NCBI GenBank assembly: GCA_039931675.1
Contig: JBDTRM010000286.1
Location: 8,301-72,300, forward strand
Direction: 5' to 3'
Length of the DNA: 64,000 bases
Source: JAEUTH01 sp039931675
Lineage (GTDB): Bacteria > Bacteroidota > Bacteroidia > AKYH767-A > OLB10
Under the pieces are notes generated by a model. The model made no database searches. It worked only from the letters and a program-made list of their open reading frames with translations, and had not been told where the DNA came from. The first letter of the stretch is position 1. Each line of letters begins with the position of its first letter. Shown here piece after piece: positions 34,488 through 42,987 of this stretch. A program made the position numbers and the translations under genes.

Positions 34488-35099
34488 AGCCGGGGGTTTA
34501 CCTTACCTTTGATAACAGGTTTAATTTTATCTGATTCCCTGTTGAAGCAGGTTTTGTTTAACATGAATGGCAGTATCTTTACAGCAGTGCAAGAGATTAA
34601 ACAGGAGTAAAGGGATTAGTGCCAATAACCATAATTCAATAATGAAATCTTATGGCTTATGTTATATTGCACAGCAAAAGAAAATTGGATGGCGAGTCTT
34701 TTCGCGCCACAAGTCGGGCAGTAGCACGAAGGCCTTGGAAGACTTGCGACAGTGGGTTATTGAAAAAATAAAAGAAGCGGTTCAGGAATTAGAATTATCA
34801 AAAAAGTAATAATCAACCTGGTTAGCACGGCATTGGCGCCCTTCAGGGCTACGGGTACGCGCTGGCAGCCTGCAACAGAATAAATTATTTTATAATTACT
34901 TTTCAGAAAACAATTACTGCTTCTATCAGAAAAATTGAACAAGAGCAAAACATTTCCTTTCCAAACGCAGAAGTTCCTTGCAGGATAACATTATAGGAAA
35001 ATATTGTCATTTTCTACCCCCTCCTGTAAAAGGGAAAGCACGGTGGTTGTTCTTCAGTTGATTATTTGAAACCGAATTATAACTGTCAGAGTATATGTA
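34488..35099. other. Gene-poor interval
   Basis: Only short frames. An 80-codon frame at 34567-34809 (MKSYGLCYIAQQKKIGWRVF ... VQELELSKK) has no recognisable family and looks like debris. A GC-richer patch at 34825-34875 (GCGCCCTTCAGGGCTACGGG) may be a further decayed repeat. Nothing else is supported. Confidence 0.5.
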
Positions 35100-35130
35100 C
35101 TTTCGGAAAGTTCCTTCAACTTTCCGAAAG
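35100..35130. repeat. Hairpin with 13-nt arms CTTTCGGAAAGTT
   Basis: Perfect arms CTTTCGGAAAGTT and AACTTTCCGAAAG around a 5-base loop. A partial relative (CCTTTCGGAAAGTT with GAAAGTT/AACTTTC pairing) lies at 50245-50268. Confidence 0.75.
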
Positions 35131-35165
35131 TTGCAAACGTAAAAACAATAGAAGGTTTTTCGAGC

Positions 35166-36059
35166 CTAAGCCTCCAGCATCAAAACTTCCCATGCATCTT
35201 TAACACAGTTTTGTTCTAATAATGTTTTTGCCATAAAGTGCAATTGCGATATTCTTTCCTCCGGGCTTCCGTGTAACTGTTGGAGTATATGTAGTCCTTT
35301 TGCCGAAGTATTAAAAGTTTCAATTTCTTCTATAAGGGGAAGTGCGTCACAATTTCCTAACTGGCCAAGGTTATTACCGGTAAGCACTCTGCTCATCCTG
35401 ATATGTTCGGGCAGCAAGTCAACACCAATGCCTTTTTTATGATGAGGTTTCTCCACTTCAAACAATGCAGCGCCCGATGTGCGGCAATAATAATTTGCGC
35501 CAAGCCTTGCAACCAAGTCAATTTTATGCTGATCAATTTTATTATTGGCATCTAAAATATTTTCATTGATATGCATCAACAAAATTTCGCAAATAATAAG
35601 ATTGGCTGCACCACCTTCACGACCTGTTTCAATAATCTGTTTCACCTTACATTCCATTTGCACAGGCGATTCTTTTACACGAAAAGGTTTTACAATTTGT
35701 GATGCTATGGGAGTAAAACCTGATTTCTCAAATTCATTTATGCTTTTATCATATTCAGTGCTTGCTAATGATTGTTGATGCACCATTTCATAATTCACTA
35801 CATTAATTACCACTTCACTTACATCATACACATTTTCTAAAGTATGCTTAATGGTATTGTCGCGCACCCTGCGTGCCGGGCTGAAAATTAAAATAGGGGG
35901 ATTGCTTCCGAATGCATTAAAAAAACTAAATGGGCTTAGGTTGGGGTTGCCTTCTTTATCAATGGTGCTTGCAAATGCAATGGGGCGCGGTGCAATGGCA
36001 GAAAGCATGTATGCATGCAATTCGGCAGTTTTAATTTCTTTGGGATTAATAGTCAGCAT
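35166..36059 (-). CDS. Flavin reductase-like (FMN-binding split barrel) protein
   Basis: 297 residues, cytoplasmic. The flavin-reductase-like domain covers about 1-200: SAIAPRPIAFASTIDKEGNP, NLSPFSFFNAFGSNPPILIF and ARRVRDNTIKHT are the flavin-binding and fold-defining segments of the DIM6/NTAB family. A C-terminal extension of about 90 residues (from LLPEHIRMS) is found in many Bacteroidota members. It binds FMN and probably reduces it or acts as an oxygenase component with NAD(P)H. It stands alone and no partner oxygenase is adjacent. Confidence 0.9.
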   Translation of the reverse strand: MLTINPKEIKTAELHAYMLSAIAPRPIAFASTIDKEGNPNLSPFSFFNAFGSNPPILIFSPARRVRDNTIKHTLENVYDVSEVVINVVNYEMVHQQSLASTEYDKSINEFEKSGFTPIASQIVKPFRVKESPVQMECKVKQIIETGREGGAANLIICEILLMHINENILDANNKIDQHKIDLVARLGANYYCRTSGAALFEVEKPHHKKGIGVDLLPEHIRMSRVLTGNNLGQLGNCDALPLIEEIETFNTSAKGLHILQQLHGSPEERISQLHFMAKTLLEQNCVKDAWEVLMLEA

Positions 36060-36114
36060 AATTTGTTTTGAGGGATTATATTATCAAGGAGTTCGGAGTA
36101 ATGAATGATTAAGT

Positions 36115-36175
36115 GAAGTACACCATTTACTTCATTATTCAAAATTCAGGATTCATTATTCAACATTCATAGGGC
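36115..36175. repeat. AT-rich ATTCATTATTCAA repeat, copy 1
   Basis: ATTATTCAAAATTCAGGATT followed by CATTATTCAACATTCAT. It belongs to a family of AT-rich imperfect inverted repeats also seen at 37966-38051, 51209-51319 and 57171-57260. Confidence 0.65.
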
Positions 36176-36188
36176 AAATATGCAAACG

Positions 36189-36219
36189 TTTGTTGGCGCA
36201 ACAAATATTATTAGTTTTG
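36189..36219 (+). promoter_or_regulatory. Consensus promoter for tRNA-Leu
   Basis: TTTG (36189-36192), a spacer of exactly 19 bases, then TAGTTTTG (36212-36219), an exact fit to TTTG-N19-TAnnTTTG. It predicts a start near 36226, about 40 nt before the mature tRNA. Confidence 0.7.
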
Positions 36220-36264
36220 CGCCCTCAAAAAAAATAGCGTTGTAGTTCTTTTAATAATAAATTT

Positions 36265-36346
36265 GCGGATGTGTCGTAATTGGTAGCCGAGCCAGACTTA
36301 GGATCTGGTGTCGTAAGACGTGGGGGTTCGAGTCCCTTCATCCGCA
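36265..36346 (+). tRNA. tRNA-Leu (anticodon UAG)
   Basis: Acceptor stem GCGGATG (36265-36271) pairs with CATCCGC (36339-36345), discriminator A36346. The anticodon stem CCAGA/TCTGG encloses CTTAGGA, anticodon TAG at 36299-36301. A class II variable arm (GTC/GAC stem) and a T arm with GGTTCGAGTCC complete the fold. CCA is not encoded. It has its own consensus promoter, and a long hairpin lies 80 nt downstream. Confidence 0.95.
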
Positions 36347-36426
36347 CTTAAAAAAATGAAGTAAATTATTTTAAGAAAATATCAATTGTATAAAAAAACC
36401 TTAGTAGAAAATGAAATGTCAATATC

Positions 36427-36468
36427 AACCTTATTACCTTATTTCGGGAATAATAAGGTAATAAGGTT
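36427..36468. repeat. Perfect 17-bp hairpin between tRNA-Leu and tig
   Basis: Arms AACCTTATTACCTTATT (36427-36443) and its exact complement (36452-36468) enclose an 8-base loop. No T-run follows at once. It may terminate or stabilise the tRNA transcript, or be a mobile palindrome. Confidence 0.7.
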
Positions 36469-36508
36469 ATATACTTTCTGCCGTTGTTATCTACTAATGT
36501 TGAAATAA

Positions 36509-36526
36509 TCCCGATAGCTATCGGGA
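36509..36526. repeat. TCCCGATAGCTATCGGGA palindrome
   Basis: Perfect 18-base palindrome, identical to 51191-51208 and near-identical to copies at 13678-13695 and 21032-21049. Confidence 0.85.
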
Positions 36527-36593
36527 TAAGGTTTTTTATTCCAAAGCAAGGATTCATTTAATGCTTTTGGGCGCTTAACAGAAAAAATAGATC

Positions 36594-37961
36594 ATGAATA
36601 TTTCTCAGCAAGTAAAAGAAGATCAGACAGCAACTGTTACCATTGATGTTGCTCCTATTGACTACTTAGATGTAGTGGAGAAGGAAATTAAAAAGATCGG
36701 TAAACAAGCACAGATAAAGGGTTTTCGCGCAGGTGCTGTGCCTAAATCTGTTGTGCAGAAAATGTATGGTAAATCAATTTTGTTTGATGAGTTGAATAAA
36801 ATTGTTTCACGCAATCTTGAAAAACATTTGATGGATAACAATGTAAATATTGTTGGAAATCCATTGCCCGTTCCGGTTACTGATTTTGATACTGACTGGG
36901 ATAATCCTCGCGATTATTCATTTTCATTTGAAGTTGGCCTCGCGCCTGATTTTGAGTTGCAATTGCCTCCTTCAAGAGCAATTCCATATTATGAAATAAT
37001 TGTAGATGATGCTAAGTTAGAGGAGTACATTGAAGATTTGCGTACGCGCCAGGGTAAATTTTCAAATCCTGAAAAAGCGGATGATAACAGTATTTTGTAT
37101 GGAGAATTTGAAGAGTTAGATGAAACTGGTAATCTTAAAGAAGGCGGCATTAAAACAAAAACAACTTTAGCAATTAATGTGGTTAAAGATGATGCTGAGA
37201 AGCAAAAACTTTTAGCTGCCGAAAAAAATGCAAGCATAATTTTCAATCCTGCAAAAGCATTTCAAAACAAGGTGGAGATAGGAGCAATGTTTAACTTAAA
37301 GGCAGATGCTGCTGCTGAGTTAACTTCTGATTTTAAACTTACCGTGGAAACCATCAACAATCGCGAAAAAGCTGATCTTAACCAGGAGTTGTTTGATAAA
37401 GTTTATGGCGAAGGCAAAGTTACATCAGAAGAAGAATTTCGTATCCGCGTGCGTGAGGATATTGTCAATATGTTTAAACGTGAAAGCGAAAGCAAACTGA
37501 AACATGATATTGAAGATGTATTATTAGAAGAATTGAAAATAACCTTGCCCGATGAATTTTTAAAACGCTGGTTACTTGCAATGAATGAAGAAAAATTTAC
37601 GCAAGACCAGGTTGAAAAAGAGTATCCTTCATTTGCACGCGGTACGAAGCTGAGCATGATTGAAAATAAAATCATGAAAGAGCAGGGATATAAAGTAACA
37701 CAGGAAGAAATAAATGCAATGGCTCGCGATATATTGTACAACCAGTTTGCACAATATGGTTTAACACAGGGCATGGAAGATGCAATGGATGGATTGGTTT
37801 CAAAATATCTTCAAAAAGAAGAAAATGTAAATCGTGCCGTGCAAAACTTAATTAATTTTAAAGCGTTTCAATATTTGAAGGATGCCGTTAATCGCGACAT
37901 TAAAGAGATTACTTACGAGGACTTTCAAAAGATATTAGCAGAGCATCATCACCACGATTAA
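36594..37961 (+). CDS. tig: Trigger factor (ribosome-associated chaperone)
   Basis: 455 residues of Bacteroidota-type trigger factor. The N-terminal ribosome-binding domain has the signature region KKIGKQAQIKGFRAGAVPKS (about 31-50, the G-F-R-x-G-x-x-P loop that docks on ribosomal protein L23). A degenerate peptidyl-prolyl isomerase domain follows (about 150-250), then a helical C-terminal substrate cradle ending in HHHHD. It captures nascent chains at the exit tunnel. Next come clpP (203 nt later) and clpX, the conserved order. The codon after ATG is Asn and no Shine-Dalgarno is present, as expected. Confidence 0.95.
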   Translation: MNISQQVKEDQTATVTIDVAPIDYLDVVEKEIKKIGKQAQIKGFRAGAVPKSVVQKMYGKSILFDELNKIVSRNLEKHLMDNNVNIVGNPLPVPVTDFDTDWDNPRDYSFSFEVGLAPDFELQLPPSRAIPYYEIIVDDAKLEEYIEDLRTRQGKFSNPEKADDNSILYGEFEELDETGNLKEGGIKTKTTLAINVVKDDAEKQKLLAAEKNASIIFNPAKAFQNKVEIGAMFNLKADAAAELTSDFKLTVETINNREKADLNQELFDKVYGEGKVTSEEEFRIRVREDIVNMFKRESESKLKHDIEDVLLEELKITLPDEFLKRWLLAMNEEKFTQDQVEKEYPSFARGTKLSMIENKIMKEQGYKVTQEEINAMARDILYNQFAQYGLTQGMEDAMDGLVSKYLQKEENVNRAVQNLINFKAFQYLKDAVNRDIKEITYEDFQKILAEHHHHD

Positions 37962-37965
37962 TTAA

Positions 37966-38051
37966 TAATGAATAATGAATTTTGAATAGTGAATGATGAA
38001 GGCAATGAAAAACTTCAATATTTAATATTCAACATTCAATATTCAACATTT
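37966..38051. repeat. AT-rich ATTCATTATTCAA repeat, copy 2
   Basis: AATAATGAATAATGAATTTT ... on the left and TTCAATATTTAATATTCAAC ... on the right form an imperfect inverted repeat between tig and clpP, same family as 57171-57260. Confidence 0.65.
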
Positions 38052-38164
38052 GGTTAGGATTAAGGTTTACAATTTTTATTTTAGCATAAACGACTACCCT
38101 TAGAATTTATATTTTAAAATTCAGTTTTAATCTTTCCCCACACATACTATTTAATTAACGAACT

Positions 38165-38824
38165 ATGAATTACGATCAGGAATTTCGCAAGTATGCCATC
38201 AAACATCACGGCATCAGCAGTTTATCCATGCATCATTTTGAATCATCGCTCACCCCATACATCATTGAAGAGCGTCAGATGAACATTGCACAAATGGATG
38301 TGTTTTCGCGTTTAATGATGGAGCGCATAATTTTTCTTGGTACAGCTATCAATGACCAGGTGGCCAACATAGTGCAGGCGCAAATGTTGTTCCTGCAAAA
38401 TGTTGATGCCAAAAAAGATATTACCATGTACATTAACTCACCGGGCGGCAGCGTGTATGCAGGTATGGGCATTTATGACACCATGCAGATATTGCAACCC
38501 GATGTGCAGATGATTTGCACAGGTATAGCAGCATCAATGGCTGCGGTGTTATTGTGCGCAGGCACAGCAGGTAAAAGATCTGCTTTAAAACATTCGCGTG
38601 TAATGATTCACCAGCCAATGGGTGGTGCAGAAGGACAGGCTTCTGACATTGAAATTACAGCACGTGAAATTTCGAAGCTGAAAAAAGAACTTTACGAGAT
38701 CATAGCAAGCCATACCGGTAAAGATTATGATACAGTGTGGAAAGATTCTGACCGTGATTACTGGATGATAGCTGATGAGGCTAAGGAATACGGTATGATT
38801 GATGAAGTATTGACAAAAAAGTAA
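38165..38824 (+). CDS. clpP: ATP-dependent Clp protease proteolytic subunit
   Basis: 219 residues with the complete Ser-His-Asp triad: S124 in GIAASMAA, H149 in SRVMIHQPMGG, D198 in DRDYWM. Forms the tetradecameric barrel that degrades proteins unfolded by ClpX. The N-terminus is about 25 residues longer than in E. coli and contains a possible propeptide region (GISSLSMHHFESS). Located between tig and clpX. Confidence 0.96.
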   Translation: MNYDQEFRKYAIKHHGISSLSMHHFESSLTPYIIEERQMNIAQMDVFSRLMMERIIFLGTAINDQVANIVQAQMLFLQNVDAKKDITMYINSPGGSVYAGMGIYDTMQILQPDVQMICTGIAASMAAVLLCAGTAGKRSALKHSRVMIHQPMGGAEGQASDIEITAREISKLKKELYEIIASHTGKDYDTVWKDSDRDYWMIADEAKEYGMIDEVLTKK

Positions 38825-38981
38825 AGAACTTCTTTTAGGAATTAGTCTGAAATCTAAAGTTTTTATTAACTTTGGTTATCAGGCTTTTTAAATAAAGTCA
38901 ATTTTATCAGTTGTTCAAGTTGTCAAATACCCGGGCAATATTTTTACGCAGAATTAATATTATAAATTTTAAATCTAATCC

Positions 38982-40220
38982 ATGAAACAGACAAAAGATG
39001 TAAAATGCAGTTTTTGCGGTCGCGATAAGAACGCAGTAACGCTCCTGATTGCAGGGGAGAATGCACATATATGTGATCAATGCGCACAGCAGGCAATAGG
39101 TATTATTAATGAAGAGCAGACTACAAAGCTTAAGCAGACACTTAGTTCATCAACAGCGTTGCTTAAGCCTGCCGACATTAAAGCTCACCTTGACCAATAT
39201 GTGATAGGTCAGGATGATGCGAAAAAAGTGCTTTCTGTAGCAGTGTATAATCACTACAAACGTATCAATCACCAGCTTAAGAGCAAAAATGATATTGAGT
39301 TAGATAAATCCAATATCATTTTAATCGGGGAAACAGGAACCGGTAAAACGCTTTTGGCGCGCACCATTGCAAGGATTCTTAATGTGCCGTTTTGTATTGC
39401 CGATGCCACAGTAATTACCGAAGCCGGTTACGTTGGTGAAGATGTGGAAAGTGTTTTATCTCGATTGCTCATGGCATCTGACTTTGATGTTAAATCAGCC
39501 GAGCGTGGTATTGTTTACATTGATGAGATAGATAAGATAGCCCGCAAAAGTGATAACCCGAGTCTTACGCGCGATGTAAGCGGTGAAGGTGTACAGCAGG
39601 GGTTATTAAAGCTGCTTGAAAACACGATAGTTAATGTACCTCCTTATGGCGGACGCAAGCACCCTGAACAAAAGATGATACAGGTAAATACTGAAAATAT
39701 ATTATTTATATGTGGAGGGGCTTTTGACGGCATTGATAAGATCATCGGAAGGCGCCTGCGATCTAACAGCCTTGGATTTAAGAGTAATGATCAGAATGCT
39801 TATGACAGGGAAAATCTTTTGCAATATGTTGCACCGCAGGATTTAAAAGCTTACGGATTGATACCTGAATTGATTGGTCGTCTTCCGGTTCTTACCGCAT
39901 TGGCACCGCTTGATAAGAAAGCGCTTCGCTCAATACTTACCGATCCTAAAAATGCGTTGATCAAGCAGTATCAGTATCTTTTTGAGATGGAGAAAATTAA
40001 TTTAGTTGTTGAAGAAGATGTGTTGGAATTAATTGTTGAAAAAGCACATGAATATAAATTAGGCGCCCGTGGCCTGCGTAATTTATGCGAAGCCATTATG
40101 CTTGATGCCATGTTTGAAATTCCAAGCGAAGAAGATCCCGATAACGAATTTATTGTTACGCTTGATTATGCCTTAGGCAAATTACATAAAGCCAACCTCG
40201 CCAAATTAAAAGCGGCATAA
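38982..40220 (+). CDS. clpX: ClpX ATP-dependent unfoldase
   Basis: 412 residues. N-terminal C4 zinc-binding domain with C9/C12 (CSFC) and C31/C34 (CDQC), which recognises substrates and adaptors; AAA+ module with Walker A GETGTGKT, Walker B IVYIDEIDKI, the pore-loop motif (TEAGYVGEDVES) and the RKSDNPSLTRDVSGEGVQQG stretch; sensor 2 GARGLRNLCE. The ClpP-docking loop is present as LGFKSN-type sequence. Unfolds substrates into ClpP encoded just upstream. Confidence 0.96.
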   Translation: MKQTKDVKCSFCGRDKNAVTLLIAGENAHICDQCAQQAIGIINEEQTTKLKQTLSSSTALLKPADIKAHLDQYVIGQDDAKKVLSVAVYNHYKRINHQLKSKNDIELDKSNIILIGETGTGKTLLARTIARILNVPFCIADATVITEAGYVGEDVESVLSRLLMASDFDVKSAERGIVYIDEIDKIARKSDNPSLTRDVSGEGVQQGLLKLLENTIVNVPPYGGRKHPEQKMIQVNTENILFICGGAFDGIDKIIGRRLRSNSLGFKSNDQNAYDRENLLQYVAPQDLKAYGLIPELIGRLPVLTALAPLDKKALRSILTDPKNALIKQYQYLFEMEKINLVVEEDVLELIVEKAHEYKLGARGLRNLCEAIMLDAMFEIPSEEDPDNEFIVTLDYALGKLHKANLAKLKAA

Positions 40221-40392
40221 TTTGATAACGTTTCTTTTCTGATATAAGTCAGCAGGCTTATTTTTAAAACTTAAGATTTAGGTAGTTTTAGAATTATTTG
40301 AACTTGTTAGTGTTCAAATAAAATTAAAATATTGTGTATTAAAACACGTGCTTTACCGTTAGAAGATTTATCACAATTAAAATTCCCCCAAA

Positions 40393-40809
40393 ATGAAATC
40401 TGTAACAAAAGAGATAGAGGCAATTAAGCCCAGCGTAGTTGGACGTACATTAACCAATCTTTACCATACTAAATTAAGTGAGAAATTTGAGTTATTGCCC
40501 GGTGTCAGTCATGTTTTATATTTCCGTACTATTATTGAATTAGATCATACTGAACACTATGATTTCTGGAAGAGTTATTTGAATAAATGGAATTCAACGG
40601 AACAACTTTTTCCTGTGAGCAATGAACAATGGGATGTACCGGATTCCAGGTTTTTTATAGGTCAAAAAGTAAAAGATATTAAGGTGGATCATCATGGACA
40701 GGTTTACCTGATCTTAGAAAATGATATTGCAATAGAGCACACTATAGATTATGGTGATGGAATCAGAATTAAGCCTTTCAAAGAATTAATCGAGGCCGAA
40801 GAGAGATAG
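40393..40809 (+). CDS. Conserved-looking hypothetical protein
   Basis: 138 residues, soluble, starting MKSVTKEIEAIKPSVVGRTL. The second half (FFIGQKVKDIKVDHHGQVYL, ILENDIAIEHTIDYGDG) looks like two beta-hairpins of a small beta-rich domain; charged and aromatic residues dominate the first half (YHTKLSEKFELLPGVSHVLY). No signal peptide, membrane helix or known motif. It is 172 nt after clpX and convergent, 4 nt apart, with the histidine kinase gene. I do not recognise the family. Confidence 0.7.
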   Translation: MKSVTKEIEAIKPSVVGRTLTNLYHTKLSEKFELLPGVSHVLYFRTIIELDHTEHYDFWKSYLNKWNSTEQLFPVSNEQWDVPDSRFFIGQKVKDIKVDHHGQVYLILENDIAIEHTIDYGDGIRIKPFKELIEAEER

Positions 40810-40813
40810 TTTT

Positions 40814-42448
40814 TTAACTTCCGAAAAGGTTTATAGTTTCATTAATTGTTTGCCTAAGCGGTAGTGTAATGATAAATGTTGCGCCATTTCCCGGTTTGCT
40901 TGTTGCTGTAATAATTCCCTGGTGGTTCTGTACAATTTTTTTGCAGATGGCAAGTCCGATTCCTGTGCCCTCATAATTTCCTGCACTGGTTAACCTTTGG
41001 AATACCTCAAATATCTTATCTGCATAGTTTTGGTCGAAACCGATCCCGTTATCACTAATAGTAATGCAGCAATAGGTCAGGTAATTGATATCATTAACCA
41101 TCGAACCCGCGTACAATTCAGTTAGCTTTGCATGGATATTTTCAGGTAACCGGTTGCCCTGTATCAATTGAGATGAGATATTAATAACGGGGGCTATATG
41201 CGCTGATTGAAACTTCAGTGCATTGCTGAGCATGTTCTGAAATAATTGTCCTATCTGCGAAGCATTTGCATCAATATGCGGAAGTTCATCAACATGAATA
41301 ACTGCACCGGTCTTTTCAACTGCCACTTCCATATCATTAATTACCTGGCCAACAAGTTGCTTTAAATCAACATCATTAAAATTATTTACGTCAGATAACT
41401 TTGAAAAACGGAGCACATCATCAATAAGCCTTTGCATACGCGCTGTCGAAGACGTTATTTTTTCAATAAAAAGAATGCCTTTACTATTTTCAGAATGCTT
41501 TATCTCCTCCTGCAGGCGCGAACTGAAGGTTAATATTTTACGTAGCGGTTCCTGCAAATCATGCGAGGTGATGTAAGCGAATTTCTGAAGCTCATTATTG
41601 ATCATTTCCAGCTTACGTGTTTTTTGCAATAACTCTTCTTCTGTTTTTTTTTCTCGTGTCACATCCTGTCCCGTGCCTATCATTTTTATTACGTTGCCTT
41701 CTTTATCAATTATCACTTCTCCCCTGGAAAAAATTGTTTTTATTTCACCGCTTTTAAGACATATACGATGATAGAAATCAGTAAATTTCTTTTCGTTAAA
41801 AGCTGTATTAATAAGGCTGTTTACAAAGGTGCGGTCGCCAGGATGAACAAGAGAAATAAATGCTTCAAAGGTGATATGGTTTTCTTCGGGATTTAACCCG
41901 TAAATAATAAAAAGCCCGTGCGACCAGTTTAGCGCATTACTTGCTACATGCCACTCCCAATGTCCCATGCGTGCAATTTCCTGTGCTTCATTAAGTTGTT
42001 GATTTTTTATCCGTAATAATTCTTCTGTATTTTTATATTGCTCCACTTCTAAAGATAATTCACGCGCAGAGCGGAATTTGAGTACTGCGGGTATTACCTG
42101 TATGAGGGAGAAAACAGTAACCCAGCTCAGCAGCCCTGTTATAAAACGCAGCAAAGCGTTAAAACGATGCATCGGATACCAGAATGAAACTGCATCCATA
42201 AAATAGGTTAAGCCACTCAGAAAGATAAATGCAGCCGCAAGCAAATACAGTTTTTGAAAGCGGCTGTAATTTTTTCGCGTAACATACATTACTAAGATTA
42301 CCGGCAAGGCAACAAATGCCGACCATATCATTAAATCACTAATGATGTAAAACCATCCGTCAAAATTATTCCAGTTTCCATTTTTCCACAGTGGAGGCCA
42401 ATCGGAAGCGTCAAATAGCTTTTTGAAAAATGTAAACAGATCGTTCAT
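40814..42448 (-). CDS. Membrane histidine kinase with ethylene-receptor-like sensor lacking copper ligands
   Basis: 544 residues. Three membrane helices (about 36-57, 66-88, 97-122) in a domain resembling the ETR1 ethylene-binding domain: ISDLMIW, AAAFIFLSGLTYFMD and VTVFSLIQVIPAVLKF parallel ETR1's ISD, FIVLCGATH and the IP..L end. With a constant offset of 13, ETR1 D25 is conserved (D38) but copper ligands C65 and H69 become S78 and Y82. Then a coiled coil, a PAS domain (ARMGHWEWHVASNALNWSHG ... GTGQDVTREK, about 155-275), HisKA with phospho-His in YITSHDLQEPL, and HATPase_c (ISDNGIGFD, GTGIGLAI). No cognate regulator is adjacent. Confidence 0.88.
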   Translation of the reverse strand: MNDLFTFFKKLFDASDWPPLWKNGNWNNFDGWFYIISDLMIWSAFVALPVILVMYVTRKNYSRFQKLYLLAAAFIFLSGLTYFMDAVSFWYPMHRFNALLRFITGLLSWVTVFSLIQVIPAVLKFRSARELSLEVEQYKNTEELLRIKNQQLNEAQEIARMGHWEWHVASNALNWSHGLFIIYGLNPEENHITFEAFISLVHPGDRTFVNSLINTAFNEKKFTDFYHRICLKSGEIKTIFSRGEVIIDKEGNVIKMIGTGQDVTREKKTEEELLQKTRKLEMINNELQKFAYITSHDLQEPLRKILTFSSRLQEEIKHSENSKGILFIEKITSSTARMQRLIDDVLRFSKLSDVNNFNDVDLKQLVGQVINDMEVAVEKTGAVIHVDELPHIDANASQIGQLFQNMLSNALKFQSAHIAPVINISSQLIQGNRLPENIHAKLTELYAGSMVNDINYLTYCCITISDNGIGFDQNYADKIFEVFQRLTSAGNYEGTGIGLAICKKIVQNHQGIITATSKPGNGATFIITLPLRQTINETINLFGS

Positions 42449-42987
42449 TTTTTTAATAAAATCTGGTGAATTTCCTTCGTTGAGGAGCTATGGATGGAAA
42501 AGTCGTTTAAGTTTTTTGTAACCGTAACTGTAACTGTAAACAGCATTGCATGAAGTGAACATCAGAGGGGGTTTGCCATCTTTATTATTTAATTATTCAA
42601 AAATAACAGCAATTGCAATTTTTTGAGAGGGCAATTAAATGAATAATTCTGAAATTTCAAGTCAATTGTTTTTCAGAGCTTTGATTATATGATTGCAAAA
42701 AACCATTTTAATTGAAAAATTATCCTTTAGGAAATTTGAAAATGAGTTGTTAAGCTAAAAAAAACGCGAGATAATAAACCTCGCGTTTCTAACACTTTCG
42801 ATCATATTCCGAAACCACCTTATGTGAAACATTCAGCTTATTCAGGCTAAAATCATGGTAGTGTTTTAAACCAACCCTAAACCCAAGCATGTTACTTTAA
42901 AAATCATGCCACAAAACAAGCCGGATGATATTTATTTTAACCTGTGTATCATAATTGGGTGATATTGTTAATCATGAAATAAGAATT
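42449..42987. other. Gene-free interval
   Basis: 539 AT-rich bases upstream of the histidine kinase and downstream of the glycosylation operon. Apart from the minus-strand terminator at 42757-42788 and a short GTAACTGTAACTGTAA repeat near 42521, I see no gene or RNA. Confidence 0.6.
42757..42788 (-). terminator. Intrinsic terminator of the glycosylation operon
   Basis: Read leftward: AAACGCGAG, a 9-base loop, CTCGCGTTT, then eight T. It is 200 nt beyond the stop of the STELLO gene and fits the end of that transcript. Confidence 0.75.

Noticed and set aside
34567..34809. 80-codon frame next to the transposase remnant
   Set aside because: No signal, domain or promoter; lies in repeat-rich debris.
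36366..36557. 63-codon minus-strand frame between tRNA-Leu and tig
   Set aside because: Largely composed of the 17-bp hairpin and the TCCCGATAGCTATCGGGA palindrome.
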